A stretch of 20,678 nucleotides of DNA from a virus. Below, piece by piece: positions 1 through 5,863 of this stretch. The notes under the pieces are model-generated. The model was not told the origin of the DNA. It did not search any database and saw only the letters and a list, made by a program, of their open reading frames with translations. Position numbers and translations under genes: made by a program. The DNA is taken from positions 1-20,678 of IMG/VR virus record IMGVR_UViG_3300034010_000547, one strand, 5' to 3'. Position 1 is the stretch's first letter. Every line of letters starts with the position of its first letter.

Positions 1-1
1 C

Positions 2-1561
2 GCGTACACGCTGGTCGAGGACCGGCAGGCCGCTGCTGCGCCGGCCAGCTTTATCCTGCAATGCGGGGAGCCGAAGCAGCGCGACCGCGCGGCGGCCGTC
101 AGCGTGGACGATCCCGACGACATCGTGTTCGCCATCCACTATCTCGAGAAGGATGCGCCCGCTGCGGTCGAGGGGCGGGGCGGGAACAACACAACCTATG
201 CCGTGGCGGCCCGGCTGATCGAGATCGGCGTGTCGGGCGAGCGCGCGGCCGAACTGATGGCTGAGCACTGGAACCCGCGCTGTTCGCCGCCGTGGGACAT
301 CGCCGAGCTTGTGACGATCTGCGGCAATGCGGCGAACTACGCACTGGCCCGGCAGGGGTCCGGTGGCGTGTCATCGCTGAAGGACCAAGCCGGCGAGCCG
401 GTCACGCTGCCAGCCCCGTCGTCGCGCGGGAAGTTCGACAGCGTGTTTCAGAAGCGCAAGCTCACGCCGATCGAGAATATTCCTGCGCGTGAGTGGGTGA
501 TGCACAGGCTGCTGCTGCGGCGCGAGACGACCGTGCTGGCCGGCGCGGGCGGCGTCGGCAAGTCGGCGCTGTCGCTGGCGATCGCTGCGCACGGCGCGGT
601 CGGCCGACCGTTCGGGAACTACCATGTGCCCCGCCCGTTCAAGACCGTGATCTACAACCTCGAAGATGACCGGCACGAGATGGAAGCGCGGCTGTACGCG
701 ACATGCGCGATCTACGGTCTGGATGTCGCCGAGGTCGAGCGGAACGTTCTGCTGTGGCCGGGTCGCGAGATGCGGTTCCGGCTGATGGACAAGAACCACC
801 AGGTCGTGATGGCCGATGTGCAGGAATTGGCGAGGCTGATCAAAGGCGAGAGCTTCGACGTGCTGACCCTTGACCCGCTGGTGAGCCTGCACCACGAGGA
901 AGAAAACGACAACGTGGCGATGGGCGAAGTCATGGAAGCTGTGAACGGGCTGGCCCGCCTCGCCAACGTGGCGTCGCTGGTGTTGCAGCACACGCCCAAG
1001 GGTGTGCGCGCCGCCGGCTCGCAGGACGCAGTGCGCGGTGCGGGCAACATCGTCAACGCGGTTCGGATCACGGCGACCATGTACGCTGCCGACGAGCACG
1101 ACGCAGCGCTATACGGGTTCGGCGAAGGCTACCGGGCCAAGTACGTTCGCATCGACGACGCCAAGTCGAACAACGCCGCGATCGAGACGAAGCCCCTGTG
1201 GCTGGAACGGCAAGGCTTCCCGCTGCCGAATGGCGACAGCAGCTACGCGCTGCGCCCGTTCGACACCACGGCCACGTCGGCAGGCGAGGGGCGCATGATG
1301 GCAACCATTCTGGCGAGCTACATGGATCGCCACGGGACGCAGCATCTGCTGACCCACGATGCGGCCAAGGTTCTGACTGACGCCGAGCCGTATTTCCGCG
1401 AGCAGGTGCCGGCGAGTGGCGACCTGCGGCACCTGAAGGTGCTGGTCGAGTTGAGGCTGGCGACACCCGTTGAGGTTGACGGCGGCTTGCGCGTCAGCGT
1501 TCAGACCAAGACGGTGCCGGGCGGAGACACGGCCCGGCGCTATGTGGTCATCGAGGCGTAG
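2..1561 (+). CDS. RepA-like AAA+ replicative helicase (5'-truncated)
   Basis: The reading frame is open to the left edge, so the gene begins outside the window and the in-frame GTG at 104 is unlikely to be its start. A P-loop GAGGVGKS is encoded at 542-565, followed by a strand and acidic turn (VIYNLEDDRHEM) and a Walker B-type segment FDVLTLDPLVSLH near 855-893. A later stretch, LQHTPKG then GSQDAVRGAGNIVNAVR, matches the sensor and arginine region of RecA-fold RepA/AAA_25 helicases. The N-terminal part visible here, with NNTTYAVAARLIE, resembles the small helical domain that often links a primase-polymerase domain to the helicase, so the full protein may be a primase-helicase. By family it should unwind DNA at the phage replication fork in the cytoplasm. 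Two small genes follow on the same strand. Helicase class is confident; the primase part is inference. Confidence 0.85.
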   Translation, partial: AYTLVEDRQAAAAPASFILQCGEPKQRDRAAAVSVDDPDDIVFAIHYLEKDAPAAVEGRGGNNTTYAVAARLIEIGVSGERAAELMAEHWNPRCSPPWDIAELVTICGNAANYALARQGSGGVSSLKDQAGEPVTLPAPSSRGKFDSVFQKRKLTPIENIPAREWVMHRLLLRRETTVLAGAGGVGKSALSLAIAAHGAVGRPFGNYHVPRPFKTVIYNLEDDRHEMEARLYATCAIYGLDVAEVERNVLLWPGREMRFRLMDKNHQVVMADVQELARLIKGESFDVLTLDPLVSLHHEEENDNVAMGEVMEAVNGLARLANVASLVLQHTPKGVRAAGSQDAVRGAGNIVNAVRITATMYAADEHDAALYGFGEGYRAKYVRIDDAKSNNAAIETKPLWLERQGFPLPNGDSSYALRPFDTTATSAGEGRMMATILASYMDRHGTQHLLTHDAAKVLTDAEPYFREQVPASGDLRHLKVLVELRLATPVEVDGGLRVSVQTKTVPGGDTARRYVVIEA

Positions 1562-1576
1562 GGAAGGAGAAGAGTG

Positions 1577-1891
1577 ATGGAAATGAGCGAGATACCCGAG
1601 GACATCCTGGCAAAGGCTGAGACGGTCTATGACGTGCTGGAAACTACCAGCCCTCACTATCAGGGATCACAGGCGGAGCGGCTTGATATCAGGGTCATCG
1701 CCCGCGCGATCATGGAAGAGCGGGAGCGGTGCGCGAGGATCGCCGGTGAATACGGGACGCCAAATCGCTTCAGTGTTCCCGATGTTTGGCGAGACGAACA
1801 ATCTCCGTCAGAGGTCTACGACATAGCGGCACAAGACGTTTCGCTCTGGATTGAAACCGCCATCCGCGACCTGGGAGGAAACGATGAGTGA
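1577..1891 (+). CDS. small hypothetical early phage protein
   Basis: This 104-residue acidic protein has no function I recognise. It lies 15 bases after the helicase stop. AAGGAG at 1564-1569 stands 7 bases before ATG 1577, which I prefer to the GTG at 1574 or the ATG at 1583. A central helix, IARAIMEERERCARIAGE, is a motif that recurs in short accessory proteins of alphaproteobacterial phages and prophages; this is from general familiarity, not a search. There is no signal peptide or membrane segment, so it is probably cytoplasmic. The next gene starts inside its last codons (8-base overlap), so the two are probably translated together. Base composition is less GC-rich than in the virion genes. 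Confidence 0.65.
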   Translation: MEMSEIPEDILAKAETVYDVLETTSPHYQGSQAERLDIRVIARAIMEERERCARIAGEYGTPNRFSVPDVWRDEQSPSEVYDIAAQDVSLWIETAIRDLGGNDE

Positions 1892-2393
1892 TCTGGTGGA
1901 GAGGCTGCTGGGCGTCTATCGCGTGCGAGATTCCGCGACGCTTTCCGTGGAGGCGACGCCGGACAACGAGAACTACTTTGTGCAGACATTTCGGACCACG
2001 CCTATCAAAGTCGAAGCTGCTCGCGAAATTGAACGCCTCCGGGCAGAGAATGACATAAACCGCGCTCATGCCGTCGAGCATTACGGATGGCTTGTCGAGG
2101 AACGCGAAAAGACTGCCCGCCTCCGAAAAGAGAATGAAGCCTTGCGCGGCAAGGTCGGGCGGCTCGAACGCCTCAACGAGTATCATCATAAGCGCGCCGA
2201 GTTCGCGGGGCGGCACGTTCTCGCCCTGAGAGAGGCGCTGAAGCCGTTCGCTGAAATGTGCGCCGATGTCGAAAGTTGCGCTGCCGAGTATCCGGCAGAT
2301 CATCCAGCTTCAAACCCTGATGGATGGTTTACAGGATTCGAATGGGATGATCTCCTCCGCGCCCGAGCGCTTTACGAAGCAGGGGTCAAATGA
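1884..2393 (+). CDS. hypothetical protein with central coiled coil
   Basis: I chose ATG 1884 because GGGAGGAA at 1873-1880 sits just before it and the frame overlaps the previous stop by 8 bases; the frame is open further upstream, but the extension has no better start. The 169-residue product begins MSDLVERLLGVYRVRD, a start style seen in many phage small proteins. It then has a long charged helical region (about residues 50-115) rich in Glu, Arg and Leu, for example IERLRAENDINRAH and RLRKENEALRGKVGRLERLN, which should form a coiled coil. The C-terminal part is acidic and aromatic (DGWFTGFEWDDLLRARALYEAG). It probably dimerises in the cytoplasm; the function is unknown. It is the last plus-strand gene before the convergent minus-strand block. 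Confidence 0.65.
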   Translation: MSDLVERLLGVYRVRDSATLSVEATPDNENYFVQTFRTTPIKVEAAREIERLRAENDINRAHAVEHYGWLVEEREKTARLRKENEALRGKVGRLERLNEYHHKRAEFAGRHVLALREALKPFAEMCADVESCAAEYPADHPASNPDGWFTGFEWDDLLRARALYEAGVK

Positions 2394-2465
2394 TCAACCC
2401 ATGAACCACAACCGCGCTTGTTGTTCACCAAGTGGGGATCGGCGACACGCAAAGAAGGCGTGACT
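2394..2465. other. convergent intergenic junction
   Basis: This 72-base gap separates the plus-strand early genes from the minus-strand late block, which converge here. A bidirectional terminator would be expected, but I see only weak inverted repeats: CACGC 2446-2450 with GCGTG 2458-2462, and ACAAC with GTTGT near 2407-2424. Neither has a convincing T-tract. Confidence 0.5.
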
Positions 2466-2834
2466 TCACCCTCCCGGCTCCGGCACCCAAAAGCATGGCG
2501 GCTTTCCGTAGGGCGTGATGAGCTTTCCCTTGCCACGCTCATCCCGGCAGAGATGGAATTGCCCATCGGGCGAAGTCCGCGCCGCATCAAAGGGGATGAC
2601 AACCCCCTCCTTCTTGAGCCGCCATCCATCCGGCGTGCGCTCGATCTCGGTGCGCGGAACCGGGACAGGGAAGCAATCAACTTCCGAGCAGCATTCATAT
2701 GGATACCAGCTATGCGCCCTTGCGTGGTAAGCACCCACGCCAAACAGGACAAAGAACACCACGAACAGAAAGAGAGCTGTGCGAAATGAACCGCGACACT
2801 CCGGGGGCGGTGGTCCAAAAGGCGTGCCGAACAT
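2466..2834 (-). CDS. exported cysteine-rich small protein, unknown function
   Basis: The start at 2834 is supported by AAGGAG six bases upstream. The 122-residue product opens with a short Pro-rich cytoplasmic stretch and a strongly hydrophobic segment at about residues 20-35 (ALFLFVVFFVLFGVGA). This is followed by YHARA-HSW, which could be a signal peptidase site; otherwise the segment is a membrane anchor. The exported part has five Cys (48, 49, 54, 96, 114) and the pattern HSWYPYECCSEVDC, then SPDGQFHLCRD and PPCFWVP. I recognise this as a type common in alphaproteobacterial genomes and prophages, without a known role. It is the last gene of the lysis-side block, 10 bases after its neighbour. 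It could modify the envelope or act on superinfection, but that is speculation. Confidence 0.7.
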   Translation of the reverse strand: MFGTPFGPPPPECRGSFRTALFLFVVFFVLFGVGAYHARAHSWYPYECCSEVDCFPVPVPRTEIERTPDGWRLKKEGVVIPFDAARTSPDGQFHLCRDERGKGKLITPYGKPPCFWVPEPGG

Positions 2835-2844
2835 AGGCGGCTCC

Positions 2845-3075
2845 TTATTTGGGGAGGGGAAGGCCCATTAGCTTGTAAGCAACGATTGTCAGACCGGAAC
2901 CAATGCCCCCGCCGATGGTTGTTCGCATCCAGCCCGCGAGCTTTTCCATGCCGCGCCGCTCGTTTAGGTCGCGCTTAAACTCGGCAATCTCATCGCGCAT
3001 TTCCCTGACATCTTCACGCAGGCGGGCAACCTCAGTTTTGGTTGCAATAGCAATGTCGCGCGTATCTTCACTCAT
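2845..3075 (-). CDS. coiled-coil membrane protein, XhlA/holin-accessory-like
   Basis: The 76-residue product has an N-terminal coiled coil (residues about 8-42, TEVARLREDVREMRDEIAEF), a short basic link, and a C-terminal hydrophobic segment (about 52-70, TTIGGGIGSGLTIVAYKLMG). This layout resembles the hemolysin XhlA family, small phage membrane proteins found beside holins and endolysins. By analogy it would sit in the inner membrane and adjust or assist lysis. Its start codon overlaps the stop of the upstream gene as ATGA. AGGGG lies 7 bases before the ATG. Family assignment rests on architecture and position only; it could equally be an unrelated membrane-anchored coiled-coil protein. Confidence 0.65.
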   Translation of the reverse strand: MSEDTRDIAIATKTEVARLREDVREMRDEIAEFKRDLNERRGMEKLAGWMRTTIGGGIGSGLTIVAYKLMGLPLPK

Positions 3076-3284
3076 TGCAAGACCCCTGAATCAAAGTCCT
3101 CTGGTAGCCCGACAAAGAAACGCCCACTTTTCTTGTGCTCAATCACCACGGCAACGGCTTCTTCAGGGTCAGCGGTATCCTCGCCATCGGCATCGAACAT
3201 ATCCGTAATGATGCCCGTGCCGCCATCGTCAAAAGTGGCCAAGCGAGCGTCGAGATTAATCGCTTCAACGTCTGGGGTTTTCAT
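3072..3284 (-). CDS. small acidic hypothetical protein
   Basis: I placed the start at ATG 3284 (MKTPDVEAINLDARLA), preceded by GGAAGGGGT. The frame is open further upstream, but that part would overlap the lipoprotein gene and has Arg/Ser-rich, shadow-like composition. The 70-residue product is strongly acidic (FDADGEDTADPEEA) and ends in a small beta-like unit, GRFFVGLPEDFDSGVLQ. It has no membrane segment. It is translationally coupled to the following coiled-coil membrane gene through a 4-base overlap. I do not recognise a function; its place in the lysis region may be incidental. Confidence 0.6.
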   Translation of the reverse strand: MKTPDVEAINLDARLATFDDGGTGIITDMFDADGEDTADPEEAVAVVIEHKKSGRFFVGLPEDFDSGVLQ

Positions 3285-3318
3285 CGGCAATACCCCTTCC
3301 GCAGCGCATTGTTCTGCT

Positions 3319-3618
3319 TCATTTCCGCCCCCTGCAAATGCGCGCGGCCTCGTCGAGCCGCTCCCACTCGGTCGCGAGCGCATCCGGTGCGGCCCCGGCC
3401 CGAATAGCCGCTTCTATTTCCACCTCGATCACGCGGAGCTTTTCGGCGCTCGATGGTGTCGGGCAGGCGGGCGCAATGGTGCGCTGGGTTGCGAGCTTGG
3501 AGGCGTCGAACCCCGGTTCATGGACGGCCAGCGCCATCGGTCCTGGGCCGCTTGCGCAGCCGGTCAAGAACGTCAGCAGCGCCGCCGCGCTCAACAGAAT
3601 TGTTTTTCGCCTGATCAT
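3319..3618 (-). CDS. lipoprotein, candidate outer-membrane spanin subunit
   Basis: The 99-residue product has a textbook lipoprotein signal: a basic N-terminus (MIRRK), a hydrophobic core, and the lipobox LTGC with lipidated Cys21. Residue +2 is Ala, not Asp, which favours the outer membrane. The mature part of about 79 residues has a Pro/Ala-rich start and a C-terminal helix (EIEAAIRAGAAPDALATEW). The gene begins inside the previous gene in another frame, with its own GGGAG six bases before the ATG. This is the nested arrangement known for Rz/Rz1 spanins, which join inner and outer membranes in the last step of lysis. It is somewhat longer than classic Rz1. Lipoprotein is confident; the spanin role is inferred from position and topology. 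Confidence 0.75.
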   Translation of the reverse strand: MIRRKTILLSAAALLTFLTGCASGPGPMALAVHEPGFDASKLATQRTIAPACPTPSSAEKLRVIEVEIEAAIRAGAAPDALATEWERLDEAARICRGRK

Positions 3619-3766
3619 CGGCGACTCCCGCGATTCCCCGGTTGAGATCAGCCGAGCCCTCGGCCCGGCCCTTGTCCTGAAGGTCGCGGTCGCGCCGCCA
3701 ATCGGCGACGAGACGCGCGAGAAAATCGCCGAACCCCTTCAGGATCGCGGCGAGAAGGGCGCTCAC
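3518..3766 (-). CDS. candidate inner-membrane spanin-like lysis protein
   Basis: The start is GTG 3766, overlapping the holin stop as GTGA; there is little Shine-Dalgarno sequence, so translation is probably coupled to the holin. The 82-residue product opens with a moderately hydrophobic, amphipathic helix (MSALLAAILKGFGDFLARLVADW), then a charged helical stretch (RRDRDLQDKGRAEG), and ends with ADVLDRLRKRP. Short proteins of this build are common just after holin/endolysin genes in alphaproteobacterial phages. The last 101 bases are shared out of frame with the lipoprotein gene, as in Rz/Rz1. The membrane helix is weaker than in a typical Rz and there is no long periplasmic coiled coil, so the i-spanin call is tentative. 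Confidence 0.6.
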   Translation of the reverse strand: MSALLAAILKGFGDFLARLVADWRRDRDLQDKGRAEGSADLNRGIAGVADDQAKNNSVERGGAADVLDRLRKRPRTDGAGRP

Positions 3767-3960
3767 TTGCCAGTGCCAGAGAAGCCCGCCCGCAGGGTTC
3801 CAAGGCCAAGCGCGGCAAGGACGTGGGTGAGCCAGTCAGACCCGACATCGACGCCCGGCACATCGATGCCGAGGCCCTTCTCGACGGCCACGACGAGCAC
3901 GAGCACGGCGGCGATGATGTAGGTGCGGTAGCCCGCACCGAGCTGAAGAATTGCACTCAT
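3763..3960 (-). CDS. holin
   Basis: The 65-residue product has a clear membrane helix at residues 14-26 (YIIAAVLVLVVAV). A second, weaker hydrophobic stretch at 44-56 (LTHVLAALGLGTL) is separated from it by a short acidic loop, and the C-terminus is short and basic. Size, topology and position directly after the endolysin identify a small holin, which opens the inner membrane at the set time and lets the endolysin reach the peptidoglycan. AAAGGAG lies about 6 bases before ATG 3960. Its stop overlaps the next start. Holins are sequence-diverse, so the call rests on architecture and context rather than a motif. Confidence 0.8.
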   Translation of the reverse strand: MSAILQLGAGYRTYIIAAVLVLVVAVEKGLGIDVPGVDVGSDWLTHVLAALGLGTLRAGFSGTGK

Positions 3961-3980
3961 GGGTAACTCCTTTGGGTTGG

Positions 3981-4511
3981 TTATGCTTCGTTGGTCGAGA
4001 CAGGCCCGCTCGCGGCAAGGCGAATGGGCCGAACATTCGCCGGAGGGGCGATGCGATAGAAACGCCGCACAGCGATGCAGCGAGCTTTGGCGATGCGGAT
4101 AATGCTCACCGCGTTGCCTTGGTTGCCGCCGAGAACGTGGTAATGCGTGCCGTCATCGCCGACATAGATCCCGACATGCCCCCCGCCCCGTCGAACGAAA
4201 ACGAGGACATCCCCCAGCGAGGCACGCGGCGAAGCTTGCCCCCAGCTTGCCCATGCGCGCGCCCACAGCGGCTGCACGCAGTCTGGCTTGCCGGCGCGCC
4301 GGGCCACGATGGCCATGAAAAGACCGCACCAAGGGATGGCATCAGCCGTGAAGACACGCGCGAGGTCGCCGCCCATTTCGCGTGCCCAGCCCATGATCTC
4401 CGGCGTATTGCCCGGCCCTGCGGTTTCCCGCGTGCCATGAAGGCGAAGCGCCTCCACAAGCATTTTGGGTCCGCCCTCGCGGGAAAGGTATTCGTATTTC
4501 CTTGGGAGCAT
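3981..4511 (-). CDS. endolysin, TIGR02594/CHAP-like (NlpC/P60 fold)
   Basis: The 176-residue product carries the signature of the TIGR02594-type phage amidase/peptidase family. Visible elements are PWCGLFMAIV with likely nucleophile Cys62, WARAWASWG, GDVLVFVRRGGGHVGIYVG with His112, and the polar YHVLGGNQGNAVS near Asn130. A papain-like Cys-His-Asn triad would cut the peptide part of peptidoglycan. There is no signal peptide or separate wall-binding domain; the N-terminus (residues 1-40, with LVEALRLHGTRE) is the usual short helical lead of this family, so release should depend on the adjacent holin. It begins 9 bases after the fibre stop and is followed by the holin after 20 bases. The start ATG 4511 follows a GAGG-rich stretch at the fibre end. 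Confidence 0.88.
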   Translation of the reverse strand: MLPRKYEYLSREGGPKMLVEALRLHGTRETAGPGNTPEIMGWAREMGGDLARVFTADAIPWCGLFMAIVARRAGKPDCVQPLWARAWASWGQASPRASLGDVLVFVRRGGGHVGIYVGDDGTHYHVLGGNQGNAVSIIRIAKARCIAVRRFYRIAPPANVRPIRLAASGPVSTNEA

Positions 4512-4520
4512 CTCGCCGCC

Positions 4521-5861
4521 TCACCGAGTGTAGCTGATGTTGACCGCGCCAGCGTCGAATGTGTTCGCGCCAGTTGCCAAAATACGAATACGGTCGATCT
4601 CACCTGAAAGGGTTTTTATCCCCGCTCCGGTTATTATAGAGATTGTGCTGTGAACATTAGCGTGACTTTGCGTCCACTTGTTTCCGCTCATACGCCTAAT
4701 TATTAATTGGCCGGAAGGAGACCTGGTTGCGTCACCAACAAATAACACAAAACCAGTCGTGCTATTAGCCGCTTGAATAGCGGCGCCAGCGAACACCAAG
4801 CCCGAGGTTGAAACGTATCCTGTAGCTTCTATGCCTCCGCTTGTTCCAAGCTGCACCAACAGATGATCTGTGCCGCTTAGTGAAACCCCGTCGAAAGCTA
4901 CTACAATTTCGTTGAGGCCGGCCGGCAGACCTGTGAAATCGAACTGCGTGCCGCTGGTCGTGGCTTGCTGTGTCGCAAGCACGATATCGCCGGGCGGCGC
5001 CCACGCTCCGTCAGCCCTGAGAAAGTTTACCGTGCCGCCGCCAGAGGCTGGTGCGAGGCCGGCAGTCGCGCTCGATACATTCCCGATGATCGTGCGCAGC
5101 TCCGCGCCGGTGACGTCAATCGGCGGGCCAGTTCCCGCCCCTGCCGCTCGACCTTTGAGCGTGCCCTGCGCCATATTGGCCAGCTTGGAATTGGCAACCG
5201 AACCATTGTTGAGGTTCGCGCCGTCAATCGCGGCGCCACCCCCTAGAGCCACGATGGCGGCAAGTTGCACGGGTGTCAGATCGCCAGGTGGTCCAGGTCC
5301 TGCGCCGGCGGCCCGCCCCTTCACGGCGGCCTCTGCCATATCAACCAGGTCCGTGTCCGAAATCGAGCCCGGCGCTATAGAACCTGACGGGGATGTCGGG
5401 GCCGGACGTCCAGCGGTGTCGAACCCGAGAAGCTTACCCGCGCGCGCCGTCGCACTCGGAAGCAGCAAGTCTTCGGTTGCCGTCAGGGTGTCTAGATCGC
5501 CCACGCGCAAGCTGCGCGACAGCGCGTCAAGCAGGTACTGAGACATCATGGTCAGGCGATCAAGCGCAGTTTCGATCGTGCCTTCAAGAACAGTCTGCCC
5601 GTTCACAAAATCGACAAGCTGCTGGAACGCGGGTTTGCGCAGAAGCAGGACCACGGCCCCACTGGCCGGGGCGGTGCTGAACGTCACCGTGCCGCCCGCC
5701 GGATTTCCGGCACCGGTTACGGTGTAGCCGGTAGTCTGCAAAACCCCGTTCACCCCGACCAGGATGTCGTTGTTCAGAAAGAACAGCGAGGGAAACGCGA
5801 ACGCGACAGACGTGCCGTCGCCCGTGTAGACATACTTGGCGGTCGAGGATGCCACGGTCAC
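4521..5861 (-). CDS. tail fibre / receptor-binding protein
   Basis: The start is GTG 5861, with AAGGA seven bases upstream and 2 bases after the ejection-protein stop. The N-terminus (about residues 1-115), with KYVYTGDGTSVAFAFPSLFF, GTVTFSTAPASGAVVLLLRK and FVNGQTVLEGTIETALDRL, is the virion-attachment domain of T7-type and related podovirus fibres. The middle has two copies of a GRAAGAG-GPP-D-LT unit, a linker type seen in many phage fibres. The C-terminal domain (about 290-446) is beta-rich, with DFTGLPAGLNEIVVAFDGVSLSGT and IDRIRILATGANTFDAGAVNISYTR, and should bind the host receptor. DNA for the last 130 codons is clearly more AT-rich than the rest, suggesting exchange of the tip. The order after the gp16-like gene matches T7 gp17. 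Confidence 0.82.
   Translation of the reverse strand: MTVASSTAKYVYTGDGTSVAFAFPSLFFLNNDILVGVNGVLQTTGYTVTGAGNPAGGTVTFSTAPASGAVVLLLRKPAFQQLVDFVNGQTVLEGTIETALDRLTMMSQYLLDALSRSLRVGDLDTLTATEDLLLPSATARAGKLLGFDTAGRPAPTSPSGSIAPGSISDTDLVDMAEAAVKGRAAGAGPGPPGDLTPVQLAAIVALGGGAAIDGANLNNGSVANSKLANMAQGTLKGRAAGAGTGPPIDVTGAELRTIIGNVSSATAGLAPASGGGTVNFLRADGAWAPPGDIVLATQQATTSGTQFDFTGLPAGLNEIVVAFDGVSLSGTDHLLVQLGTSGGIEATGYVSTSGLVFAGAAIQAANSTTGFVLFVGDATRSPSGQLIIRRMSGNKWTQSHANVHSTISIITGAGIKTLSGEIDRIRILATGANTFDAGAVNISYTR
5083..5335 (-). repeat. duplicated fibre linker unit
   Basis: Within the fibre gene, residues encoded near 5250-5335 (AAVKGRAAGAGPGPPGDLTP, then a LAAI segment) are repeated near 5083-5175 (TLKGRAAGAGTGPPIDVTG, then ELRTII). 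The DNA copies have diverged, so this is an old duplication preserved at protein level. Confidence 0.7.
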
Positions 5862-5863
5862 GG

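Noticed and set aside
371-1099. Long antisense frame on the minus strand across the helicase gene
   Set aside because: Composition (many His, Arg, Gln) is that of a GC-rich shadow frame; the plus-strand frame carries Walker motifs.
2445-2463. Possible bidirectional terminator in the convergent gap
   Set aside because: Only a 5-bp stem with a 7-base loop and no T-tract on either side; too weak to call.
2418-2789. 123-codon open frame on the plus strand opposite the Cys-rich exported protein
   Set aside because: It is antisense to a gene with a good ribosome binding site, signal segment and conserved-type motifs; its own sequence is Arg/Pro-rich and has no motif.
3285-3383. Extended N-terminus for the small acidic protein
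   Set aside because: The extension is Arg/Ser/Gly-rich, overlaps the lipoprotein gene, and the internal ATG at 3284 has a clear GGAAGGGG site.
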